A DNA stretch of 38,498 nt from NCBI RefSeq assembly GCF_001083785.1, contig NZ_LAVL01000076.1, positions 1 through 38,498 on the forward strand, in the 5' to 3' direction. This DNA is from Nonomuraea sp. SBT364 (GTDB lineage Bacteria > Actinomycetota > Actinomycetes > Streptosporangiales > Streptosporangiaceae). The notes under the pieces are model-generated. The model made no database searches. It was not told the DNA's origin and was given only the letters and a program-made list of their open reading frames with translations. Shown piece by piece: positions 32,179 to 38,498 of this stretch (position 1 is its first letter; every line of letters starts with the position of its first letter). The translations under genes were made by a program, and so were the position numbers.

Positions 32179-34692
32179 TCACACCGGCGGCGGGTCGAAG
32201 TCGGTGTCGATCCGCAGGCCGGAGGCCGCCGCCAGGGTGTCGGGATGGTCCTGCGGCATGAGCAGGGCGACGCGCTTCATCGTCTCGGCATGCAGCCGGT
32301 CGGCCTCCTCCGTCGCCCCCGTCTCCCGCAGGTCCACGCTCAGGTTGGCGGCGCAGATCACGCCGAGGTAGTGGTCGGGGCTGAAGTGCGTCTGGATCGC
32401 GCGGTAGTTCTCCTCGCCGAGCCGCCTGGCCCGGTCGGGCTCACCGAGCGCGGCCAGGTCGTTCTGCAGGTTGATGGCGCAGGACACGGTGTAGTCGTGC
32501 GCGCGGCCGACGCGCTCGGTGAGCCCGGCCAGGGCCTGCTCGTTCAGCCGCCGGGCCGCCGCCGCGTCGCCGCCCAGCCGCATCAGCAGCGCCAGGTCGA
32601 TCCGTACGGCGTGGGTGAAGGGATGGTCGTCCCCGAACACCTCCGGGTAGAAGCGCAGCGCCTCGTCCGCCAGTCGCCGGGCCGCCTCGATCTCGCCGGC
32701 GGCGCGCAGCGCGTTGGACAGGCCCAGCGCCGCCGCCATCGTGTCGCCGTGCTTGTCGCCGTACAGCCGCTGCAGGCGCTTGTGGGTGTCGCGCATGAGC
32801 TCCACGGCCTCGCTCACCTGCCCCGTCCTGCGCATCGAGATCGCGAAGTCCTTGGCCGCCAGCAGGGTGTTGGGGTGGTCCACGCCGAGATGGGTGCCGC
32901 CGTAGGTGTGCAGGTCCTCGCCCAGGTTGGCCGCGGCCTGGAACTGGCCGCTCAGCCGGACCGCCCGGTTGAGGTTGCTGAAGACCTGGACGTAGAACCG
33001 GCTGCCCATGGTGTCGTCGGCGGTGACCTTGCCGTAGACCTCGTTCAGGAGTTCCCGCGCCTGGTCGTAGTCGCTGGTCAGCGCGTGGTCCACGGCCAGG
33101 TTGTTGAGTGAGCGGAGGGTCAGGATGTCGTCGGGGCCGTGCAGCCGCTCGTAGGCTTCCACGGCTTCCTGGTCGACCTCCCGCGCCCTGGCGAACTCGC
33201 CGCGGCCCCGCAGCGTGGCGGCGTAGCTGCTCGTCGCCCAGATCGTGTCGGCGTGGTCGTGGCGCAGGGACTCCCGCATCAGCTCCCAGGTCACCGAGTC
33301 CAGGTCGTAGGCCTTGTCGTAGAGGGCCAGCGCCCGGTAGACGTTGCCCAGGTGGACGCGGGCCGCCAGCACGTTGGGATGGCGCGCCCCGCTCTTCTCG
33401 GTCCACTTCTCGATGTACTCGTCGAGCAGCGCCTGGGCCTGGGTGTAGCTGCCGCGCACGTACATGTAGCGCACGAGGTCGAGGGCGAACTTGCGGACGC
33501 CCGGATCCACGCAGTCGATCAGCCCGGAGGGCCGCAGGTGCGCGGCCAGTTCCTCGAAGCTGGACCACTTGCTCGTGTCGTCCGGGTTGCTGGGGGCGCT
33601 GCCGGCCAGCAGCAGGTGCACCTCGTGGCGGAACTCGCCGCGCTCCTTCTCGGGCGTCTCGTCGCGCAGCAGAGCCTGGTTCAGCCGGTGCACCTGGAGG
33701 GTGCGGGTGTTGGGCTCGACCTTGACCAGCGCGTAGCGTTCGAGGTTGCTCACCGCGCTGCTCAGGAGGATCGGATCGGACAGGATGGGCGCCAGCCGCG
33801 GCCCCACCGACCGGTTGCCGCGCCGGAAGACGTCCCGCGGAATGGGCTCGGGGCCGAAGAACGCGCAGCAGCGCAGCACCTCGACCGCCTCGGGAACCCG
33901 GTCCTCCAGCTGCGACACCGACAGCTGCCAGGCGGCCGTCATGGACTGCGGATACATCGGCGCCTTCTCCAGGCTGAGCAGCCGGCTGGTCTGCTCGTCC
34001 AGCAGCCCGAGGTATTCCTCCACCGGCATCAGCGTCCTGGCCAGCAGGGCGCCGGCCTGCTCCAGCGCCAGCGGGAGGTCGCCGAGCTTGTCGGCCACCC
34101 GGTCCGCCTCCGCCTCGCCGACCGTGCCCTTGAGGCGCTTGCGCAGGAAGTCGACGCTTTCCTGGCGTTCGAAGACGTCCACCTGGATGGTCGGCTCGTG
34201 GTCGCTCCAGCGCGAGTTGCGGGAGGTGATGAGGACGTGGCCGGGACCTCGCGGGATGAAGTCCTTGATGTACTCGGGCTCCTCGGCGTTGTCGAAGATC
34301 ACCAGCCAGCTCCGGTACGGGGTGCCGCTCTCCAGCGTGCGCAGCACCGCCTGGGTCGCCTGCTCCACCCCGGTGGCCGGGGGCAGCCCGAGCGCCGGGC
34401 CCATCGCGGCGAGCGCGGAGGGCACCAGCACCGGCTGGTCGGCGGAGATCCACCAGACGAACTCGTAGTGGGCGCGATACTGCCAGGCGTACTCGATCGC
34501 GAGCTGGGTCTTGCCCACGCCGCCGAGCCCCTGCAGGGCCTGCGGCTGCGCCACCACGGCGGTCACCGTGTTGATGCTCTTGCGGAGGGCGGTCAGCAGA
34601 TCGTTGCGGCCGGTGAAGTTCGGATTCCGTTTGGGCACCTTTTCCCAGACCATCGGTCCCTGCGCCGCCATGGAGTACGAATTCTCCGTCAC
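32179..34692 (-). CDS. fxsT: FxsT-type NB-ARC/TPR protein
   Basis: 837 residues from GTG 34692, chosen because GGAGG lies six bases before it; the GTG at 34767 adds 25 unlikely residues. The opening VWEKVPKRNPNFTGRNDLL and the NB-ARC core follow: Walker A GLGGVGKTQLAIEYA (K61), VWWISADQ, Walker B SWLVIFDNAEEPEYI, HVLITSRNS (RNBS-like), and GDLPLALEQAGALL (GLPL motif). From about residue 400 to the end come tandem TPR units, each with NLAVxLRxxG-like cores. This layout is that of the TPR protein of the FxSxx-COOH system, a STAND-class sensor/switch. It converges on the maturase genes and is divergent from the FxsA-like precursor. Confidence 0.88.
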   Translation of the reverse strand: MTENSYSMAAQGPMVWEKVPKRNPNFTGRNDLLTALRKSINTVTAVVAQPQALQGLGGVGKTQLAIEYAWQYRAHYEFVWWISADQPVLVPSALAAMGPALGLPPATGVEQATQAVLRTLESGTPYRSWLVIFDNAEEPEYIKDFIPRGPGHVLITSRNSRWSDHEPTIQVDVFERQESVDFLRKRLKGTVGEAEADRVADKLGDLPLALEQAGALLARTLMPVEEYLGLLDEQTSRLLSLEKAPMYPQSMTAAWQLSVSQLEDRVPEAVEVLRCCAFFGPEPIPRDVFRRGNRSVGPRLAPILSDPILLSSAVSNLERYALVKVEPNTRTLQVHRLNQALLRDETPEKERGEFRHEVHLLLAGSAPSNPDDTSKWSSFEELAAHLRPSGLIDCVDPGVRKFALDLVRYMYVRGSYTQAQALLDEYIEKWTEKSGARHPNVLAARVHLGNVYRALALYDKAYDLDSVTWELMRESLRHDHADTIWATSSYAATLRGRGEFARAREVDQEAVEAYERLHGPDDILTLRSLNNLAVDHALTSDYDQARELLNEVYGKVTADDTMGSRFYVQVFSNLNRAVRLSGQFQAAANLGEDLHTYGGTHLGVDHPNTLLAAKDFAISMRRTGQVSEAVELMRDTHKRLQRLYGDKHGDTMAAALGLSNALRAAGEIEAARRLADEALRFYPEVFGDDHPFTHAVRIDLALLMRLGGDAAAARRLNEQALAGLTERVGRAHDYTVSCAINLQNDLAALGEPDRARRLGEENYRAIQTHFSPDHYLGVICAANLSVDLRETGATEEADRLHAETMKRVALLMPQDHPDTLAAASGLRIDTDFDPPPV

Positions 34693-34873
34693 GTCGATCC
34701 TCCGCTCGCGCCCGGACGAGGCCGGCCAATCATATGACTCATCATAGAGCTTGATTACTCGACCCACTTATCACAGAATCATAATAGGAATCCCGGCGGA
34801 GAAGCATCACGCACGCCCATAATTTGCCAGCACGTCAATGAGTATTCGGGCAGGCCGAAACAGAGGAGTGCAC
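34693..34873. promoter_or_regulatory. AT-richer divergent promoter region of fxsT and fxsA-like gene
   Basis: 181 bp, clearly less GC-rich than the surroundings. Plus strand: TTGATT (34751-34756) and CAGAAT (34774-34779), 17 bases apart, form a plausible promoter for the precursor. Minus strand: two TATGAT boxes (complement of 34741-34746 and 34729-34734) serve fxsT. The palindromes TCATATGA (34730-34737) and ATGACTCAT (34734-34742) overlap these boxes and are candidate regulator sites. Confidence 0.45.
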
Positions 34874-35032
34874 ATGCGTGACCGGCAGTACGGATCAGGC
34901 CAGCTGATCGATGTCACCTCCGTGTCGCTACGCAGCCTGGAGAACCTGGAGAGCGCGGCCCTGCGTGCGGCGGTGGCCTCCTGCCTGGGCGACGACAAGG
35001 AGCAGGTCGCCGCTTTCGCGAATTCGATCTGA
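34874..35032 (+). CDS. fxsA: FxsA-like precursor peptide ending FANSI
   Basis: 52 residues from ATG 34874, with ribosome site GAGGAG five bases upstream; an in-frame ATG 12 codons earlier has none. The N-terminal leader contains GQLIDVTSVSLRSLENLESA, matching the LxDVxxxSLxxL pattern of FxsA leaders. The tail is VAAFANSI-COOH. In the standard family the C-terminus is F-x-S-x-x; here the residue two after Phe48 is Asn50, so the motif is FxNxx. It is the expected substrate of the FxsB-type maturase 4 kb upstream, giving a Phe48-Asn50 cyclophane (inference). A single Cys37 is present. It is followed by the nSTAND1-type NTPase on the same strand. Confidence 0.8.
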   Translation: MRDRQYGSGQLIDVTSVSLRSLENLESAALRAAVASCLGDDKEQVAAFANSI

Positions 35033-35182
35033 GACGCCTCCCCGGAAGGGCGGGAAATACCGCGTCCCGGATAACACCTCATCCTCGCGGTGGGTGTGCC
35101 GGCCCGGCCGCACGTGCGAAGATATCGCGCACCATTACACCGGGGACCTGTGCGGTGAAACGCGGCTGCGGATGGGATCGAC

Positions 35183-37183
35183 ATGGTGACTTCCGGCACG
35201 AAAGCGCGGCGGGCGGCAGGACCGTACAAAGGTTTACGCCCCTATCGCGCCGAGGACCACCACGCCTTTTTCGGACGCGGCGAGGAATCCCGCGAGATCC
35301 GGGAACTCTGGGAGACCCGGCCGCTGACCATCCTTCACGGCGCCTCGGGCGCGGGCAGGACCTCCCTGCTCCAGGCGGGGGTGCGGCCGCTGCTCAGCCC
35401 CAACCGGACCGACGTGCTTCCCGTCGGCCGGGTGACGTACGGGTCCGCCTACCCGCAGGCCGCCCTGCCCGACCACGACCCGTACGTGCTGGCCCTGCTG
35501 ATGTCGTGGTCGCCGCTGGCGCCGCCCACGCGGCTGGCGGGCCTGACGATCCCCGCGTTCCTGCGCTCGCGCCCGGTCAAGCGGGACGTCTATGGCGAGC
35601 GCACGCTCACCATGGTCAGCATCGACCAGGTCGAGGAGCTTTTCACCGGCGGCGAGCGGCACCAGCCCTACCGCGACTGGTTCTTCGGCCAGCTCGCCGA
35701 GGCGCTCGATGCGGACCCCGGGCTGCGCGTCCTGCTGTCCGTCCGTGCCGACCACCTCGCGAGCCTCGAACCGTACGAGCGCGCCCTGGCCGGCTCCGGC
35801 GCGGCCCGCTACCCGCTGGAGCCTCTCGGCTTCGACGCCGCGCTTGAGGCGGTGGCGAAACCGATGGCGGACACCGGGCGCGCCCTGTCCGAAGGCGCCG
35901 CCGCGCACCTGGTGGACGACCTCGTCAGGGTCAGAGCGCGTACGGACACCGCGCGGCAGCGGGAGGGCGTGGAGCCGGTCCAGCTCCAGGTCGTCTGCCA
36001 AGCGCTGTGGAAGGCGCTCCCCCCGGACAGCAGGACGATCACCGTACGCGACGTGCTCCAGCACGGCGACGCCGACACGGCGCTCGCCCGTCACTACGAC
36101 CGGCTGGTCGACGACCTGGCCGCCGAGCGGTTCGACGGCGACGAGCACGGCCTGCGCACCTGGCTGCGGCTGACCTTCGGCGCCTCCCGCGGCGGCAGGC
36201 GGCCGGTCGGCCAGAGCTCCACCGGGGTGACCGGCATCGGCGAGCCGGCCTTCGAGCTGCTCGTGCAGCGCCACCTCCTGCGGGCCGGCCGGCACAAGGG
36301 CGAGGGCTGGTACGAGCTCGCCTACGACCGCCTGCTGGACCCGGCCCCGCAGGACGACCGGCCGGCCCAGGCCCCTCCGCGTGAGCCGTCACCGCCCGAG
36401 GACTGCCTCCGGGCGGCCGAAGGCGCCCTGCGGCAGGGTGATCTGACCCTCGCCGCCCGGCGCGGCGAGGAGGCCCTGGCGCGTTCCCAGGAGGACGAAC
36501 TGGAGCTGCGCGCGGAGATCGAGTCCCTGCTGGGCAACGTCGACCACCGGCGCGGCAACCTGGCGGCCGCCGTCTCCCGCTACAGCCGGGCGGCCAAGGG
36601 CTTCGAGACGGCCGGGGTCGCGACCGCCGTCGGGCCGCTGCTGACGGCCATCGGCCGGCTGCGGCTGGCGCAGGGCTCCCCCGAGGAGGCCGTCCGCGAC
36701 CTGCGGGCGGCCATGATCCGCCTGCCCGCCGACCTCGCCGTCCAGACCGAGCTCGCCTGGGCGCTGTGGCACGGCGGGCATCCCGAGGCGGCCCTGGGCG
36801 TGCTCGACGGCGTGCTCGACAGGGAGGGCAACAACCTGGACGCCCTGCTCGGCCGCGGGCAGATCCTGGCCGGTCTGGGCCGGGGGCGCGACGCGCTGCG
36901 CGATCTCGACCGGGCCCGGCCGCTGCGCTGGCCGTTCGCCCGGGTGGCGCACGCGCTGGCGCTGGCCCAGGTCGACAGCCTCGCCGAGGCGGAGCGGGAG
37001 ATGGCCGAGGCGCTGGCCGAGGTCGCCGACCACGGCCCGCTGCTGCTGTACGCGGCCAAGGTCAAGGAACTGGCGGGCCAGACCACGTCCGCGGCCGACC
37101 TGGCCCGGCGGGCGATCTCCGCGTCGGCGCCGCCGCTGCCGGGGCACATGGAGAAGGACGCCAGGCGGCTCGTCGCCGTGTAG
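35183..37183 (+). CDS. nSTAND1-type NTPase with TPR-like tail
   Basis: 666 residues from ATG 35183. The opening PYKGLRPYRAEDHHAFFGRG is the hallmark of nSTAND1 NTPases. The Walker A position is LTILHGASGAGRTSLLQAGV, with Arg59 where lysine is expected; Walker B is TMVSIDQVEELFT, followed by VLLSVRADHLASLEPY and YPLEPLGFDAALEAV, both family features. Residues ~410-660 form helical TPR-like repeats (DCLRAAEGALRQGDLTLAAR, LAWALWHGGHPEAALGVLDG). There is no N-terminal effector such as TIR, caspase or protease, and no C-terminal WD40. It lies 150 bases downstream of the precursor and may share its transcript; it could be a sensor of the peptide (inference). Confidence 0.82.
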   Translation: MVTSGTKARRAAGPYKGLRPYRAEDHHAFFGRGEESREIRELWETRPLTILHGASGAGRTSLLQAGVRPLLSPNRTDVLPVGRVTYGSAYPQAALPDHDPYVLALLMSWSPLAPPTRLAGLTIPAFLRSRPVKRDVYGERTLTMVSIDQVEELFTGGERHQPYRDWFFGQLAEALDADPGLRVLLSVRADHLASLEPYERALAGSGAARYPLEPLGFDAALEAVAKPMADTGRALSEGAAAHLVDDLVRVRARTDTARQREGVEPVQLQVVCQALWKALPPDSRTITVRDVLQHGDADTALARHYDRLVDDLAAERFDGDEHGLRTWLRLTFGASRGGRRPVGQSSTGVTGIGEPAFELLVQRHLLRAGRHKGEGWYELAYDRLLDPAPQDDRPAQAPPREPSPPEDCLRAAEGALRQGDLTLAARRGEEALARSQEDELELRAEIESLLGNVDHRRGNLAAAVSRYSRAAKGFETAGVATAVGPLLTAIGRLRLAQGSPEEAVRDLRAAMIRLPADLAVQTELAWALWHGGHPEAALGVLDGVLDREGNNLDALLGRGQILAGLGRGRDALRDLDRARPLRWPFARVAHALALAQVDSLAEAEREMAEALAEVADHGPLLLYAAKVKELAGQTTSAADLARRAISASAPPLPGHMEKDARRLVAV

Positions 37184-37184
37184 C

Positions 37185-37212
37185 GGTCACATAGGGGTCA
37201 CATAGGGGTCAC
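37185..37212. repeat. GGTCAC triplet repeat with 11-bp period
   Basis: GGTCAC occurs at 37185, 37196 and 37207, separated by ATAGG, just after the NTPase stop and running into the stop codon of the convergent transporter gene. The 11-bp spacing is close to one helical turn. Confidence 0.75.
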
Positions 37213-38495
37213 ACGGTCTGCGCGGGGCGATGCTCGTACGACACATGGGGCATGGGCGGGGTCAGCCATCGGCGCACGGGCGGCGCGTAGGTGGCCGTGA
37301 CCGCCAGGAGCAGCGTCAGGCCGAACAGCACGATCGACCCGCCCTCGATGCCGCACCAGGTGACCAGCAGGCCGCCGAGGGGCGCGGCGAAGCAGAGCGC
37401 GCCGTAGGAGGAGAGCCGGGAGACGCCGATCACCCGGGCCAGCTCGTGCGGCTCGATCCGCTCGACCTCCATCACCCGGATCGCCACGTTGCTCATCGCG
37501 CCGCCGTAGCCGGTCGTGACGAAGGCGAGGGCGAAGAAGACCGGCCACAGCTGCCAGGTCGTGCCCAGCATCGCCTGCAGCACCGCGCCCACCATCGCCA
37601 GGAACAGCGCCCCGGCCCAGATCCAGGCGTGCACCAGCAGGGTCGAGCCGGTCGGCGGCTTGTGGTGCGCCCGCAGCGCGCCCAGCGCTCCCCCGACGCC
37701 GCCTACGGCCAGCACCAGGCCGATGGTCAGCGGCGACATGCCCCCGGAACCCGCGATGAAGATCATCACCAGCGTGTTGACGAGCAGGTTGGTCAGCGTC
37801 ACCAGGGTGATCGCGCCCCGCAGGAAGACCTGCCTGCGCAGGATGCGGAACCCCTCGGACAGGTCGCGCAGCAGCGACGAGCGGACCGGGCGCGGCTCGG
37901 CTCGGCGCAGCAAGGGGAGCGTCAGCAGCGAGGAGAGGAAGAACAGGACGGCGTTCAGCATGAACGGGACCATCGCCCCCAGCCCGAACAGGTATCCGCC
38001 GAGCGGCCGGCCGGCGAGCGAGGCCAGGTGCCCCGCGCCCTCGCTCTTGGCCAGCGCGCTGCGTACTTTCACCGGCTCCACCAGCGACGGCAGGAGCGAG
38101 GTCTCCGCCAGGTTGTACATCACCCAGAGCATGCCTTCGAGGAGGGCGGCCACGATGAGGTGCACCAGTTGCGGCGTGCCGAACGCCAGCGCGCCCAGCA
38201 CCGACAGCACGGTGAGGAAGCGGCCCAGCTCCGCGACGAACATGATCGTCCGCGGCGAGAGCCGGTCGACGACGAGCCCGCCCGGAACGTAGAACACGAG
38301 AATCGGAATCGTCAGGGCGAACCCGGTCCAGCCGGCCGCGGTGGGCGAGCCGGTCTGCGCCAGGGCGAGTAGCGGATAGGCGACGTGAAGCGTCCGGGTG
38401 CCGACCGTGGACAAGGCGGAGCTGGTCCAGGCCACCGGAAATTCCAGCCGCTTGGGCAGCCGCGGGCGGCCGCGTGCCCCACCCGTATTCCCCAA
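37209..38495 (-). CDS. MFS transporter, start uncertain at window edge
   Basis: About 428 residues, reading from a possible TTG at 38495; the true start may lie beyond the window. Twelve hydrophobic segments are visible. The N-terminus has WTSSALSTVGTRTLHVAYPL and the loop VDRLSPRTIMFVAELGR, the MFS A-like motif between helices 2 and 3; the C-terminal half has GGMSPLTIGLVLAVGGVGGA and GYGGAMSNVAIRVMEVERIE. It resembles the enterobactin-exporter/macrolide-efflux (MFS_3) group of drug or siderophore exporters. It converges on the nSTAND1 gene. It could export the mature peptide, but MFS carriers rarely do so, and its orientation gives no support. Confidence 0.88.
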   Translation of the reverse strand: MGNTGGARGRPRLPKRLEFPVAWTSSALSTVGTRTLHVAYPLLALAQTGSPTAAGWTGFALTIPILVFYVPGGLVVDRLSPRTIMFVAELGRFLTVLSVLGALAFGTPQLVHLIVAALLEGMLWVMYNLAETSLLPSLVEPVKVRSALAKSEGAGHLASLAGRPLGGYLFGLGAMVPFMLNAVLFFLSSLLTLPLLRRAEPRPVRSSLLRDLSEGFRILRRQVFLRGAITLVTLTNLLVNTLVMIFIAGSGGMSPLTIGLVLAVGGVGGALGALRAHHKPPTGSTLLVHAWIWAGALFLAMVGAVLQAMLGTTWQLWPVFFALAFVTTGYGGAMSNVAIRVMEVERIEPHELARVIGVSRLSSYGALCFAAPLGGLLVTWCGIEGGSIVLFGLTLLLAVTATYAPPVRRWLTPPMPHVSYEHRPAQTV

Positions 38496-38498
38496 CCC

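Noticed and set aside
32441..34729. Second long minus-strand frame over fxsT
   Set aside because: Out-of-phase shadow of the NB-ARC/TPR gene, Arg/Gly/Pro-rich.
37209..38495. MFS transporter as the exporter of the modified peptide
   Set aside because: It is convergent with the peptide gene block and belongs to a small-molecule efflux type. Nothing but proximity supports the link.

Overview
The window is very GC-rich (roughly 70%) and uses GTG/TTG starts, several leaderless promoters and actinobacterial gene families: RNase J next to dapA, GntR/MocR regulators, a DUF402 protein, menA and an FxSxx-COOH peptide system. It comes from a chromosome of an Actinomycetota filamentous species, probably of the Streptosporangiales (Nonomuraea/Actinomadura-like). 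The order is an inference from gene style, not from a search.

Region 1 (1-12.2 kb): the 3' part of an alanine-rich TIM-barrel-like protein; decayed fragments of a short-chain dehydrogenase and an IS256-type transposase around a DUF402 gene and a VOC-fold gene; a two-component system (histidine kinase and NarL-type regulator) divergent from a two-gene ABC exporter, with inverted repeats between them; then rnj and dapA on the minus strand. Upstream of dapA lie about 1.3 kb without a gene that contain a degenerate tandem-repeat field, with an 18-bp unit and a 55/56-bp unit.

Region 2 (12.2-24.6 kb): a GntR/UTRA regulator, a RadC-family protein, an NmrA-like oxidoreductase, a gene-poor stretch with a frameshifted ORF, and a tandem pair of 162-residue regulators that each carry two GntR-type winged helices and no effector domain. 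These are followed by an ASCH protein with a ferritin-like diiron protein, and by a MocR regulator and a DMT exporter whose start codons overlap on opposite strands with an operator pair over both promoters. Then come a CGNR zinc-finger regulator, a GNAT acetyltransferase, menA, and a remnant joining an XRE helix-turn-helix piece to the tail of a mycoredoxin.

Region 3 (24.6-38.5 kb) is the most interesting part. A three-gene operon of P-loop ATPases (KAP-like, a degenerate AAA-like protein, and a membrane-anchored ATPase) leads into a radical SAM/SPASM peptide maturase of the FxsB type and a separate HExxH-motif peptide-modification protein. Converging on these is an FxsT-type NB-ARC/TPR protein. 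Divergent from fxsT is a 52-residue FxsA-like precursor ending in FANSI, an FxN variant of the usual FxSxx-COOH tail, followed by an nSTAND1-like NTPase with a TPR tail. An MFS transporter closes the window. I read this as one locus making a C-terminally cyclophane-crosslinked, possibly hydroxylated, small peptide embedded in five STAND/P-loop NTPases. A signalling or immunity role is plausible but is inference.
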